From the NCBI GenBank assembly GCA_027029065.1, contig JALVGO010000045.1, positions 1 to 15,019 of the forward strand: a stretch of DNA of 15,019 nucleotides. Reading direction: 5' to 3'. The position numbers and the translations under genes were made by a program. This document shows positions 7,125 through 13,990 of this stretch, piece after piece. The DNA is from Sulfurovum sp. Lineage in GTDB: Bacteria > Campylobacterota > Campylobacteria > Campylobacterales > Sulfurovaceae. Within the stretch, counting starts at the first letter, position 1. Each line of letters opens with the position of its first letter. The notes beneath the pieces were generated by a model. It saw only the letters and a list, made by a program, of their open reading frames with translations. It was not told where the DNA came from and ran no database searches.

Positions 7125-7909
7125 ACACACCCTATATAGTCTGGAACATTGACCCGGTACTGCTGCATCTTGGAGCACTTCAGCTCCGCTGGTACGGCAT
7201 CTTTTTTGTCGGCTCCTTTTTCATAGGATTTCAATTCATGCAGTGGATATACAAACGTGAAGGCAGAGACCCTTCACTTCTTGATACACTGCTTATCTAC
7301 CTGCTTGTCGGTACCGTCATCGGTGCACGCCTTATGCACTGTTTTGCCTATGAACCGGACTTTTATCTGGCACACCCTGTAGAAATTTTGAAGGTCTGGA
7401 AAGGCGGATTGGCAAGCCATGGTGGGCTGCTTGGTGTACTGATTGCCATGTATCTCTTTACCAAAAAATACCATGAATCCTTTTTCTGGCTCATCTCACG
7501 TGTTGCCATTCCCGGGGCATTGACCGCTGCGAGTATCCGCCTTGGCAACTTTTTCAATTCGGAGATCATTGGCATACCGACAGACAAACCGTGGGCAATC
7601 ATCTTTGCAAGGATCGACCAGTTGCCCCGCCATCCGGTACAACTCTATGAATCTTTTGCATACCTTTTGCTCTTTTTTCTTCTTTGGGGACTCTACCTTA
7701 AACGCAAACCCTACTTTGTCACACGTCTTTTCCCCGGACTCTTTTTTCTGCTTGTCTTCACCATACGTTTCTTCCTTGAGTTTTTCAAAACAAAACAGGC
7801 TGACTATCAGTGGAATATCCCCTTGAGTACAGGACAGGTACTCAGTATTCCCTTTATCCTTCTGGGACTTGTATGGGTTATCTGGGCACTGAAAGGGAGA
7901 AAAGTTTAA
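7121..7909 (+). CDS. lgt: Prolipoprotein diacylglyceryl transferase Lgt
   Basis: Lgt is an inner-membrane enzyme that transfers diacylglycerol from phosphatidylglycerol to the lipobox cysteine of prelipoproteins, the first step of lipoprotein maturation. The 262-residue protein has about seven membrane segments. Conserved features are LRWYG near the N-terminus, GARL (68-71), SHGGLLG with H100, IRLGNFFNSE with R140, RHPVQLYE (170-177) and RFFLEFF with R216. H100, R140 and R216 align, from memory, with E. coli H103, R143 and R239. The TTG start at 7121 overlaps the trpA TGA stop (TTGA), and no ATG occurs before the conserved N-terminal region. The final TAA interlocks with the stop of convergent cmoM, a 4-base overlap with no room for a separate terminator. 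Confidence 0.95.
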   Translation: MNTPYIVWNIDPVLLHLGALQLRWYGIFFVGSFFIGFQFMQWIYKREGRDPSLLDTLLIYLLVGTVIGARLMHCFAYEPDFYLAHPVEILKVWKGGLASHGGLLGVLIAMYLFTKKYHESFFWLISRVAIPGALTAASIRLGNFFNSEIIGIPTDKPWAIIFARIDQLPRHPVQLYESFAYLLLFFLLWGLYLKRKPYFVTRLFPGLFFLLVFTIRFFLEFFKTKQADYQWNIPLSTGQVLSIPFILLGLVWVIWALKGRKV

Positions 7910-8679
7910 CACTTTTTTGCCAAAACATGAATGTAGCGCCCCATATTGCGGTAGGTCGGTTTGCGGCAGTAGCGGTACTCCAGTGCCATCAGCTCTTCCA
8001 TGTCGGTCTCTGCAAGTGCCGATTTGCTCATGTAATCGTGAAAGACACGGATTCCTGTCTGCACCTTCACCTCAAAACCGTGAGATGCAAGCCATCCGTT
8101 GATCGTTTCCGGTGATTGGGGGTGGGGAGGTGTGAGCCGTTTGCCTCTGCCGTACCAGCGGTTTTCCAGTATGGTACCAAGCCGCCAGCTTCCCTGCATC
8201 ACATTGCGATAGACAAGTGCATATTCATTGAAAAAAAGCAAAGAGAGATAGCCACCCGGCTTGATCCTTCCGGCAACAATCTCCAGCGTTTCCAATGGTT
8301 TTGCCGTCCATTCAATGACCGCATGGTAGAGTACTAGATCCTGAAGCGGCAGTGACACAGCTACTTCCTGCGCAGGAGCTTTACGGGTCGCTACTTCCAC
8401 ACCTGCCTTTGCGAAAGCCTCCTTTGCTTTCTCCAGCATCTTAAAGGAGATATCGTTGGCGCTCACTCGGTGTCCGGCTTTGGCAAACCAGAGTGACATC
8501 TGCCCTAGACCACACCCGGCATCCCACACATCAAGTGCAGAGGCATCGTGCAGATGCTGCAGATCTTCTTTCAGCAGCTTCAAGCGCCACTCGCCCTTGA
8601 AAGAGCCATAAATTGAGCATTCAAACTTCTCAACGAAGCCGTCAAAATTATAGTCGTATTTTCCGCGTTCTTTTGCCAT
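7906..8679 (-). CDS. cmoM: tRNA 5-carboxymethoxyuridine methyltransferase CmoM (SmtA-like)
   Basis: This 257-residue class I SAM-dependent methyltransferase matches E. coli CmoM, which methylates the carboxyl group of cmo5U at the wobble position (U34) of tRNAs to give mcmo5U. N-terminal FDGFVEKFECSIYGSFKGEWR is like the CmoM start. SAM motif I is VWDAGCGLG (51-59), the acidic residue after motif II is D76 (SANDIS), and HAVIEWTAKP and IKPGGYLSLLFFN follow. The C-terminal block has GIRVFHDYM and LEYRYCRKPTYRNMGRYIHVLA, which is nearly diagnostic for CmoM. The start is the ATG at 8679, with TAGGA further upstream. The cmoA and cmoB partners are not in this window. Confidence 0.88.
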   Translation of the reverse strand: MAKERGKYDYNFDGFVEKFECSIYGSFKGEWRLKLLKEDLQHLHDASALDVWDAGCGLGQMSLWFAKAGHRVSANDISFKMLEKAKEAFAKAGVEVATRKAPAQEVAVSLPLQDLVLYHAVIEWTAKPLETLEIVAGRIKPGGYLSLLFFNEYALVYRNVMQGSWRLGTILENRWYGRGKRLTPPHPQSPETINGWLASHGFEVKVQTGIRVFHDYMSKSALAETDMEELMALEYRYCRKPTYRNMGRYIHVLAKKC

Positions 8680-8723
8680 GATGCTTACATTCCTATGCTA
8701 TTTTACTTAACTCTAGAACCGAT

Positions 8724-8756
8724 GGCTTTAGCCTCGTCCACTACGGGACTAAAGTC
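8724..8756. repeat. REP-like imperfect palindrome between modC and cmoM
   Basis: GGCTTTAGCCTCGT (8724-8737) and ACGGGACTAAAGTC (8743-8756) form 14-base arms with 11 exact pairs. The three mismatches are all transitions, so they become G-U pairs in RNA from one strand. The loop has 5 bases. Short ATCGG direct repeats flank it. The TTTAGTCCCGT core resembles dispersed REP-type palindromes. It could also act as a weak terminator for the mod operon, though no T tract follows. The rest of 8680-8793 shows nothing else. Confidence 0.55.
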
Positions 8757-8793
8757 TCCGATGCCAAAATCTTTTGTCAACATACTGTTTTTG

Positions 8794-9453
8794 TTATTGA
8801 TACAAATCCTCCAGCATTGAAAGCGGATACTCCACTACCTGTCCGTTTTCGACAAACCAGAGCCGTGTTGCCATCTGTTTGGCTTCATTGACATCATGGC
8901 TTACCATCAGTGTTGTCATTTCAAAACGTTCATGCAGCATCTTGATCTGTCCTGTCAACTTTCTTCGCATTCTTGGATCGAGCGCCGAGAGCGGTTCATC
9001 CATCAGCAGCAGTTTCGGACGGCGCATGAGTGCACGTGAGAGTGCGACACGCTGTTTCTGCCCACCGCTTAGCTGCCGCACATTACGATGTGCGATCGGT
9101 ACGATCTCCATCATCTCCAGCAGTGTTTGGGCAAAATCGTTGTCAGGATTGACAAAGAGCAGGTTCTCCTTGACACTCATATTGTCAAAAAGTGCATAGT
9201 CCTGAAAGACAAACCCGACATTGCGCTGCTGTACTGCCAGCTTCTTTTTCTCTCCAAGCCATACTTCATCTTCAAATCTAATGCTTCCTTTGGCATCTTC
9301 AAGTCCGGCAAGGGTACGCAGAAGCGTACTCTTCCCTGCACCGCTTTCACCCATGATGACAACAAAATCACCTTTGTTGACATCCATATTGACATGAAGT
9401 GTCATTTTCCCGCTGCTGCCGCACAATTGCCGCTCAAACGCCATCTTCAGCAT
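8794..9453 (-). CDS. modC: Molybdate ABC transporter ATP-binding protein ModC (short form)
   Basis: This is the ATPase that powers molybdate (or tungstate) import through ModB. It has Walker A GESGAGKST (35-43), Q-loop FQDYALF (Q84), signature LSGGQKQRV (128-136), Walker B LLLMDE (148-153) and H-loop VSHDV (H186). At 219 residues it contains only the ABC domain. It lacks the C-terminal TOBE/Mop domain of about 130 residues found in E. coli ModC, so oxyanion sensing at the ATPase is probably absent. The ATG follows the modB stop after one base (TAG-T-ATG), which indicates translational coupling. It is the last gene of the modE-porin-modABC operon. Confidence 0.92.
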   Translation of the reverse strand: MLKMAFERQLCGSSGKMTLHVNMDVNKGDFVVIMGESGAGKSTLLRTLAGLEDAKGSIRFEDEVWLGEKKKLAVQQRNVGFVFQDYALFDNMSVKENLLFVNPDNDFAQTLLEMMEIVPIAHRNVRQLSGGQKQRVALSRALMRRPKLLLMDEPLSALDPRMRRKLTGQIKMLHERFEMTTLMVSHDVNEAKQMATRLWFVENGQVVEYPLSMLEDLYQ

Positions 9454-9454
9454 A

Positions 9455-10147
9455 CTACACCATCCCTACACGCATCTTCTGCCGATGGTTGAACCAGTAG
9501 ACCATCAGCAGTACACTAAAGCTGAATACCAGCAACAGCCCTGCATAGATATTCGCCTTCTCATAGTCCATCACCTCAACCAGATCATAGATCGCCACTG
9601 ATGCCACCCGTGTCTCGTGGGGAATATTCCCCCCTACCATCAATACCACACCAAACTCTCCAACCGTATGGGCAAATGTGACAATAAGTGCTGTCAAGAG
9701 AGAAGGTTTGATGTTCGGAAGCGCTACCTTCCAAAGGGTTTTTGCACTGCTTTTGCCTGCAAGGTAACTCGCTTCGATCATATGCGGATTGAGTGATTCA
9801 AAACCGCTTTGCAGCGGCTGCACCATAAATGGGAAAGAGTAAAAACAGCTGGCTATCACCAGTCCTGTAAAGCTGAATGCCAGTTTGATATCGAATGTCT
9901 CTTCAAGAAAGTGCCCTATCGGGGAGTTATGTGAAAGCAGCAGCAGCATATAAAACCCCAATACCGAAGGAGGCAGCACAATAGGCAGTGCAGTAAAGGC
10001 TTCAAGAAACGGTTTGCTGCGTGAACGTGTCTGTGAGAGGAACCATGCAAACGGCAGTGCTATAAAAAACAGAATGGCAGCAGTCAATCCTGCCAGTTTG
10101 AAAGAGAGCACAAACGGCGCCCACTCAATTGCATGAAACCACTCCAT
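9455..10147 (-). CDS. modB: Molybdate ABC transporter permease ModB
   Basis: This is the inner-membrane channel of the molybdate importer. The 230-residue protein has five to six hydrophobic segments (about 12-37, 48-72, 87-110, 147-172 and 198-218). The cytoplasmic EAA loop that docks on ModC is [20 protein letters not shown] (125-144), followed by the typical THTVGEFG-like stretch [19 protein letters not shown]. It starts 5 bases after the modA stop and ends one base before modC, in the operon order modA-modB-modC. Confidence 0.95.
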   Translation of the reverse strand: MEWFHAIEWAPFVLSFKLAGLTAAILFFIALPFAWFLSQTRSRSKPFLEAFTALPIVLPPSVLGFYMLLLLSHNSPIGHFLEETFDIKLAFSFTGLVIASCFYSFPFMVQPLQSGFESLNPHMIEASYLAGKSSAKTLWKVALPNIKPSLLTALIVTFAHTVGEFGVVLMVGGNIPHETRVASVAIYDLVEVMDYEKANIYAGLLLVFSFSVLLMVYWFNHRQKMRVGMV

Positions 10148-10152
10148 AATGA

Positions 10153-10917
10153 CTACCTTTCACTATTGGGAACACTAAACCCGTACTGTTTCATAATCTG
10201 CTGTGCCTTGTCTGTCTGAAAAAAGTCATAAAAGGCACGCGCAAGCGGATTGGAAGCGCCATATTTGGTAATGCCGTAGCCCTGTCTGAGCGGCTGATGG
10301 AGTTTGTCGTCTATGAGATAATAGGCAGCATGTTCACTTTTGGCTACCGTAGGTGCAAGTACCAGTGAAAGTGCAATGATCCCGACATCAGCTGCTTTTA
10401 CCTTAATGAAGTTCGCTGTCTGGGAGATATTCTCCCCCAGTACGATCTTGGACTTCAGCTTTGGGTAAAGGTGTCTGCTTTCCAAAGCCTGTTTTGCCTT
10501 TTCTCCGTAAGGTGCATGTGAAGGGTTGGCAATGGCAACCTTCTCAACCCATGGTGCGGTCAGGTTGTCAAACCCTCTGTTCGCATTAAACTGCTCATGC
10601 ATACTCCAGATCACCAGCCGGCCTATGGCATAGAGTTTAGGCTTGGTGACAATATTGCCGTTACGGTAGAGCTGCTCCACATAATCCATGTTGGCAGAGA
10701 AGTAGAGGTCATACGGCGCACCGTTTGCCACCTGCACTCTCCCCTTGCCTGAAGAGCCGTAGATCATACGTATCGTGTCGTTTGGGTGTGTTTTAAGAAA
10801 TGATGCCTTGATCGTATCGAGCGCGAACTTCAGATCACTTGCGGCAAAAACAGTCATCTCCCCTGCCTGAAGCATACTCCATACCAATATCATGATAATC
10901 ACTGTTCTTTTTAACAT
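10153..10917 (-). CDS. modA: Molybdate ABC transporter periplasmic binding protein ModA
   Basis: This is the periplasmic receptor that captures molybdate/tungstate and delivers it to ModB. The 254-residue precursor starts with a signal sequence (positive MLKR, hydrophobic to about 16, probable cut near residue 18). ModA motifs follow: [36 protein letters not shown] (binding-site serines), [38 protein letters not shown], and the C-terminal [22 protein letters not shown]. The porin stop codon (TAA) forms part of its AAGGAG ribosome binding site, with the ATG 9 bases beyond. It belongs to the ModA rather than the TupA or WtpA family by these motifs; true substrate preference is not visible. Confidence 0.95.
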   Translation of the reverse strand: MLKRTVIIMILVWSMLQAGEMTVFAASDLKFALDTIKASFLKTHPNDTIRMIYGSSGKGRVQVANGAPYDLYFSANMDYVEQLYRNGNIVTKPKLYAIGRLVIWSMHEQFNANRGFDNLTAPWVEKVAIANPSHAPYGEKAKQALESRHLYPKLKSKIVLGENISQTANFIKVKAADVGIIALSLVLAPTVAKSEHAAYYLIDDKLHQPLRQGYGITKYGASNPLARAFYDFFQTDKAQQIMKQYGFSVPNSER

Positions 10918-10926
10918 CTTCGCTCC

Positions 10927-12405
10927 TTAAAAGAGATAGTCCACTTCAAAACGGAATTCATCGTAGGAGGGATCCAGTTTATATATATCCGGTTTACCAG
11001 GCAACAGCGTATGGGTATCACCCCGCACATGGGCATACCGTGCCTTCCAGTAAAACTGCTGTTTCTCACCAAAACGCTGCATCATCTCAAATGTTGCCAC
11101 ATTGTTGTCCGCAGGCACTGCCGCTTTCGTATCATCAAAATCCTGGTATCCGCAACTCCCGACTATTTTGAGATTGTACCGGTGCCACTCATACCCTACT
11201 TTTCCGACATAGGCTTTGGTATTGGCATCCCAGTTATACTGTCCCATCAAACGGGTAAATCCACCGGTTGGAAAACCGCGCCACGGAGCGATAATATCTG
11301 CCTTGTCCGCTACACGCGTGTAGCCAAGGTGCAGTTTCCATACGTCATATTTTGCATCAAGCCGCACACCAAGCAGCCAACTCTCCAGACTTTTGGGGTC
11401 TTTGTATCCTGTCACAAGCAGTTTTTTACTTGCCCCGCCAATCTCTCCCGCGCCATTGTCAAACTGCTGCATATATCGGATGCCGGGTCTCCATATCCAT
11501 CCTCCGCTTTTGAGTGTGTAGTCTGCCTGAAGCATTGCTGAAGAGAGCAGTTTGGGCACAACTGTATAGTTGGCTCTCAAAGTCAGGTTGTCAATACTGT
11601 GGTTTTCAACCTCCGCAATCCACAGTCTGTCATCAATACCTCTCTCTTGCAGTTTCTCCAGTGTCAATCCGCGGTGCATTCCCGTATCATCATTCTCAGT
11701 ATAGTACGAATAGGGCACATCCTTCACATAACCGTTTGCAAGCAGATGATGAAACTCGCTGTGGTCACGCAGTTTCTGCCGTGTCAGATAGGCGGCTTTG
11801 AAGGTTGTGTGCAAAAAATCACTGCTGCTCAGGATAATCCCTTCGAATGTATTGGGGATCATCTTCCCATCATTGCTTCCGGTAAGAAAACTTTCAAAAA
11901 CCTGCCGACCTGCTTTGAGATCGGTATGGCTGTAGCGGTACTCAAGGTAAGCTTCCGCAAAAGTAGCAATGTAGCTTTTTCCCTCTGTCAAACGGTCATA
12001 CCGGCTGAAGGTATCTTTTCCTGCTTTATAGAGATAGGCTTTGTCTCTCCCAAGGCTGCCTACCCCCTCGGTAAAATAAAATCCTGCCGTTGCACCAAAT
12101 CCGTTCCAGTATGCTGTCTTGTAGGTTAGGCTTCCACCAAACCCCACAACAGTATTGTCCTTACGCACATCCTTTCCATTGATCTGCAGTTCATCCCTCC
12201 ACTGATATGCAAAAAGATGCGTACGTGCTCTTCCATACCATATACCTTTGGTAAAAAATGTCTCAATACTGGATGCGCTCCCCGGCTCTATATTGTAAAG
12301 ATGGAGCATATTGGGACGCAGTGTATGTTTAAACGGTGCCGTACTTTGCGCCTGTGCCCCCGTAAGCAATACTATGGCAATCAGCCAACCGCATTGTCGT
12401 TTCAT
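10927..12405 (-). CDS. OprD-family outer-membrane porin inside the mod operon
   Basis: This 492-residue outer-membrane beta-barrel protein has a signal peptide (MKRQCGWLIAIVLLTGAQA, probable cut after AQA). Many alternating aromatic and polar strands follow, and the terminal residue is F (EVDYLF), the usual barrel assembly signal. The stretch TDLKAGRQVFESFLTGSNDG plus KMIPNTFEG (161-189) matches the OprD family core, where a substrate-specific channel carries LKxGRQ ... NDxRxxPqtFEG. Its ATG lies two bases after the modE stop, with AGGAAGG overlapping the end of modE, and modA follows after 9 bases. It is therefore cotranscribed with the molybdate genes and is a candidate channel for molybdate, tungstate or a chelated form. 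That substrate is inferred from position only. Confidence 0.8.
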   Translation of the reverse strand: MKRQCGWLIAIVLLTGAQAQSTAPFKHTLRPNMLHLYNIEPGSASSIETFFTKGIWYGRARTHLFAYQWRDELQINGKDVRKDNTVVGFGGSLTYKTAYWNGFGATAGFYFTEGVGSLGRDKAYLYKAGKDTFSRYDRLTEGKSYIATFAEAYLEYRYSHTDLKAGRQVFESFLTGSNDGKMIPNTFEGIILSSSDFLHTTFKAAYLTRQKLRDHSEFHHLLANGYVKDVPYSYYTENDDTGMHRGLTLEKLQERGIDDRLWIAEVENHSIDNLTLRANYTVVPKLLSSAMLQADYTLKSGGWIWRPGIRYMQQFDNGAGEIGGASKKLLVTGYKDPKSLESWLLGVRLDAKYDVWKLHLGYTRVADKADIIAPWRGFPTGGFTRLMGQYNWDANTKAYVGKVGYEWHRYNLKIVGSCGYQDFDDTKAAVPADNNVATFEMMQRFGEKQQFYWKARYAHVRGDTHTLLPGKPDIYKLDPSYDEFRFEVDYLF

Positions 12406-12407
12406 GG

Positions 12408-13181
12408 TTACCTTCCTATCATGATATCTCTGGGTTTAATGCCAAGATACACCTTATCCCCGGTTTGTAATGTCGTACTGTATGTTGAAAGCGGTGAAAC
12501 AGAGACGATCGTATCATGCCCGCCAATGTCTACCGTCAGTTTGATATGCTTTGTATCTTTCTCAAGCGCAGTGATCACTCCTTCAAGCAGGTTGACCGGT
12601 GCTGCTTCGTCCGGATGAATCACAAACACATTGGAGGATTTGCATACCGCTACCACACTGCTGCCTGCTTCAATCTGCAAATCCTCTACTGCTTCGGCAG
12701 TGATATGAGAGAGCAACTGCTGGGTACCTTTCAAGCGCAGAGTAACTGCCGCATTGACACCCTCTTGCTGCACCTGCGTTACCACTGCCTGTATCTGGTT
12801 ACGCGCAGAGAGTTGGAGTCCAAGTCGTCCGATCGTACCAAACGTACCCTCTTCCCCATCCACCAAGGATGCCAGCCGTGCGATGAAACGATTATGCTCT
12901 TCTTCCAACAGTGCATAATGCTTCAAAAGCCGCTTCCCGTATGCGGTCAAGACAGTACCGCCTCCCTCTCTCCCCCCAGTTTCCCGGTTTACAATAGGCT
13001 CAGGAGAGAGCGCATTCATCGCATCGACCGCTTCCCATGCACTCTTGTAGCTCATCGGCACCGCCTTTGCCGCTTTGGAGATGGAACCGTGCTCTTCTAT
13101 GGCATGCAGCAGCCGTATCCGCTTCTCAAGTAAAAAGGGTTTACCAAACATTTCCAACGAGAGTGTCGAAGCAAGCTCCAT
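12408..13181 (-). CDS. modE: Molybdate-responsive regulator ModE with two Mop domains
   Basis: ModE binds molybdate and then DNA, classically repressing the modABC transporter genes. From the ATG at 13181 it has 257 residues (E. coli 262). The N-terminal winged helix (about 18-85) shows RIRLLHAIEEHGSISKAAKA, SYKSAWEAVDAMN and ETGGREGGGTVLTAYGKRLL, close to E. coli ModE. LQLSARNQ opens the first Mop/TOBE domain (about 122-180), and a second Mop domain runs from about 186 to 254. The open frame extends 68 codons upstream through the promoter and the MITE-like element; this is rejected because it has no family similarity, and AAGGAA sits correctly before the chosen ATG. It is first in the operon, and the only Mop domains in the operon are here, since ModC lacks one. 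Confidence 0.94.
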   Translation of the reverse strand: MELASTLSLEMFGKPFLLEKRIRLLHAIEEHGSISKAAKAVPMSYKSAWEAVDAMNALSPEPIVNRETGGREGGGTVLTAYGKRLLKHYALLEEEHNRFIARLASLVDGEEGTFGTIGRLGLQLSARNQIQAVVTQVQQEGVNAAVTLRLKGTQQLLSHITAEAVEDLQIEAGSSVVAVCKSSNVFVIHPDEAAPVNLLEGVITALEKDTKHIKLTVDIGGHDTIVSVSPLSTYSTTLQTGDKVYLGIKPRDIMIGR

Positions 13182-13187
13182 AGGTTT

Positions 13188-13211
13188 CCTTATATACCAT
13201 ACTACATAGCG
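13188..13211 (-). promoter_or_regulatory. Candidate ModE operator
   Basis: Just before modE the minus strand reads CGCTATGTA-GTATGG-TATATAAGG, an imperfect palindrome with a 6-base centre (6 of 9 arm positions symmetric). It resembles the E. coli ModE site as I recall it (CGxTATATA, spacer, TATATAACG). It lies between the -10 box and the ribosome binding site, where bound ModE would block its own operon. Confidence 0.45.
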
Positions 13212-13224
13212 GTAAAATCCTACC

Positions 13225-13253
13225 ATTATATAGCTTATTACTCCCCCATCAAA
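13225..13253 (-). promoter_or_regulatory. Putative promoter of the modE-porin-modABC operon
   Basis: On the minus strand a consensus -10 TATAAT (13230-13225) is preceded, after 17 bases, by TTTGAT (13253-13248); TTGATG with 16 bases is the alternative. The -35 region lies inside the left end of the MITE-like element, while the -10 lies outside it. The 5' leader would include the ModE-like palindrome. Confidence 0.5.
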
Positions 13254-13508
13254 TAACCCGAAAGTTTGAGAGAACGAGACGAGGTAACATGTGCGTGAAA
13301 AAAACTGAAGGACTACCCGTAGGTAATTCGAAGATTTTTTTGCGTGCAGGTTGTCTCGTATCGTTCTCCCCAAAGGGTGTAGCACTTTCGCCCATACTCG
13401 ACGTTAAATTTTCTTGAATTCACTTTGGCGAGTCCTGCGAAAATCTGCCTTGATTATGAACGAAATTGCTGCATCAAACATTCGGGTTATTTAATGGGGG
13501 AGTAATAA
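13235..13508. mobile_element. MITE-like non-autonomous element, 274 bp, with 35-bp terminal inverted repeats
   Basis: The left end (13235-13269) and right end (13474-13508) are inverted copies over 35 bases with two mismatches. They start TTATTACTCCCCCAT and share AAATAACCCGAA and GTTTGA. No convincing coding sequence lies between them. A TA sits just outside CTCCCCC on both sides, which would fit a TA target duplication, but since it is part of the palindrome this is not proof. The interior contains a long stem (13270-13368) and a weaker one (TTTCGC 13386-13391 with GCGAAA 13437-13442, ACTCG 13396-13400 with CGAGT 13429-13433). It sits between the divergent modE and ssrA promoters. The parent transposon family is not recognised. 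Confidence 0.7.
13270..13368 (+). other. Long stem-loop inside the MITE-like element, best as plus-strand RNA
   Basis: GAGAACGAGACGAG (13270-13283) pairs with CTCGTATCGTTCTC (13355-13368) with one mismatch. Pairing continues inward to a run of A at 13298-13303 against T at 13335-13340. In the inner part, six of seven non-Watson-Crick positions are G-U or U-G in the plus-strand RNA, while the opposite-strand RNA would have A-C mismatches. The loop holds a small TACC-CGTA-GGTA hairpin. This may be a structured RNA or a degenerate palindrome. Confidence 0.5.
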
Positions 13509-13520
13509 AATACAACGCCC

Positions 13521-13549
13521 TTGACAAAGTCACCCAAACGTGATATTAT
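13521..13549 (+). promoter_or_regulatory. Sigma70-type promoter of ssrA
   Basis: TTGACA (13521-13526), a 17-base spacer and TATTAT (13544-13549) form a near-consensus promoter, stronger than anything else in the window. It starts 12 bases after the right end of the MITE-like element. Transcription would begin near 13556, giving a leader of about 95 bases before the mature tmRNA. Confidence 0.75.
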
Positions 13550-13571
13550 CCGCCCAGTTGAGTGAACAAAA

Positions 13572-13647
13572 GCATTGCACAGCAATGCCTACCAAAACTA
13601 TTCACTCTTCACTATTCATTATTCACTCCAAAATGCAAAGCATTTTG
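13572..13647 (+). repeat. Composite hairpin-heptad-hairpin repeat, copy 2 (ssrA leader)
   Basis: Hairpin A is GCATTGC-ACA-GCAATGC (13572-13588). CTACCAAAACT follows, overlapping the start of four heptads TATTCAC, TCTTCAC, TATTCAT, TATTCAC (13599-13626). The last part is hairpin B, CAAAATGC-AAA-GCATTTTG with 8-bp arms (13629-13647). Hairpin A arms, the ACCAAAACT link and the heptad number equal those of the copy before ruvB, on the other strand. Hairpin B ends 4 bases before the mature tmRNA. Confidence 0.85.
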
Positions 13648-13738
13648 AAATGGGGGTGACTTGGTTTCGACTGGAGCAGTCGGGGCTATGTGCATGTCGG
13701 ACTGGGCAATTCCGTTACGCGGCCCAACGCGAATAAAC

Positions 13739-13780
13739 GCAAACAACACAGATTATCGTCCAGCTTACGCTGTAGCGTAA
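13739..13780 (+). other. tmRNA tag-peptide reading frame (ANNTDYRPAYAVA, then TAA)
   Basis: From the resume codon GCA, the message part of tmRNA encodes A-N-N-T-D-Y-R-P-A-Y-A-V-A and stops at TAA (13778-13780). The hydrophobic end -AVA is a protease recognition signal. The ANN...PAYA core is the pattern known from Campylobacterota and is the best taxonomic marker in this window. Confidence 0.93.
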
Positions 13781-13990
13781 GTTAACCAACTTTTGGACTG
13801 CCCTGCCGGTGAGTGTCATCTTAGCCGGACTTCTGGGTATCATATCTGATGACTATATCTTGCAGAAGCCATACTGCAAGACGAACCTTCTGGCTGGCTC
13901 GGCGTAGTTTTGGGTGTGGTACGAAGCCAAGTGAGATCAAACAACACCGACTAAGCATGTAGAGTCATAGTCCTAGCTGTTTCAGGACAG

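Noticed and set aside
7898..7912. Terminator between lgt and cmoM
   Set aside because: The stop codons interlock with a 4-base overlap and no stem with a T tract is present.
11011..12129. Long plus-strand open frames opposite the porin gene
   Set aside because: They overlap a well-supported porin with signal peptide and family motif, and have no domain or ribosome binding site of their own.
13182..13385. N-terminal extension of ModE from 13385
   Set aside because: It would run through the promoter, the operator-like palindrome and the MITE-like element; ModE similarity begins after 13181.
13270..13470. Decayed transposase gene inside the inverted-repeat element
   Set aside because: No frame gives a recognisable transposase fragment; the interior is mostly palindromic.
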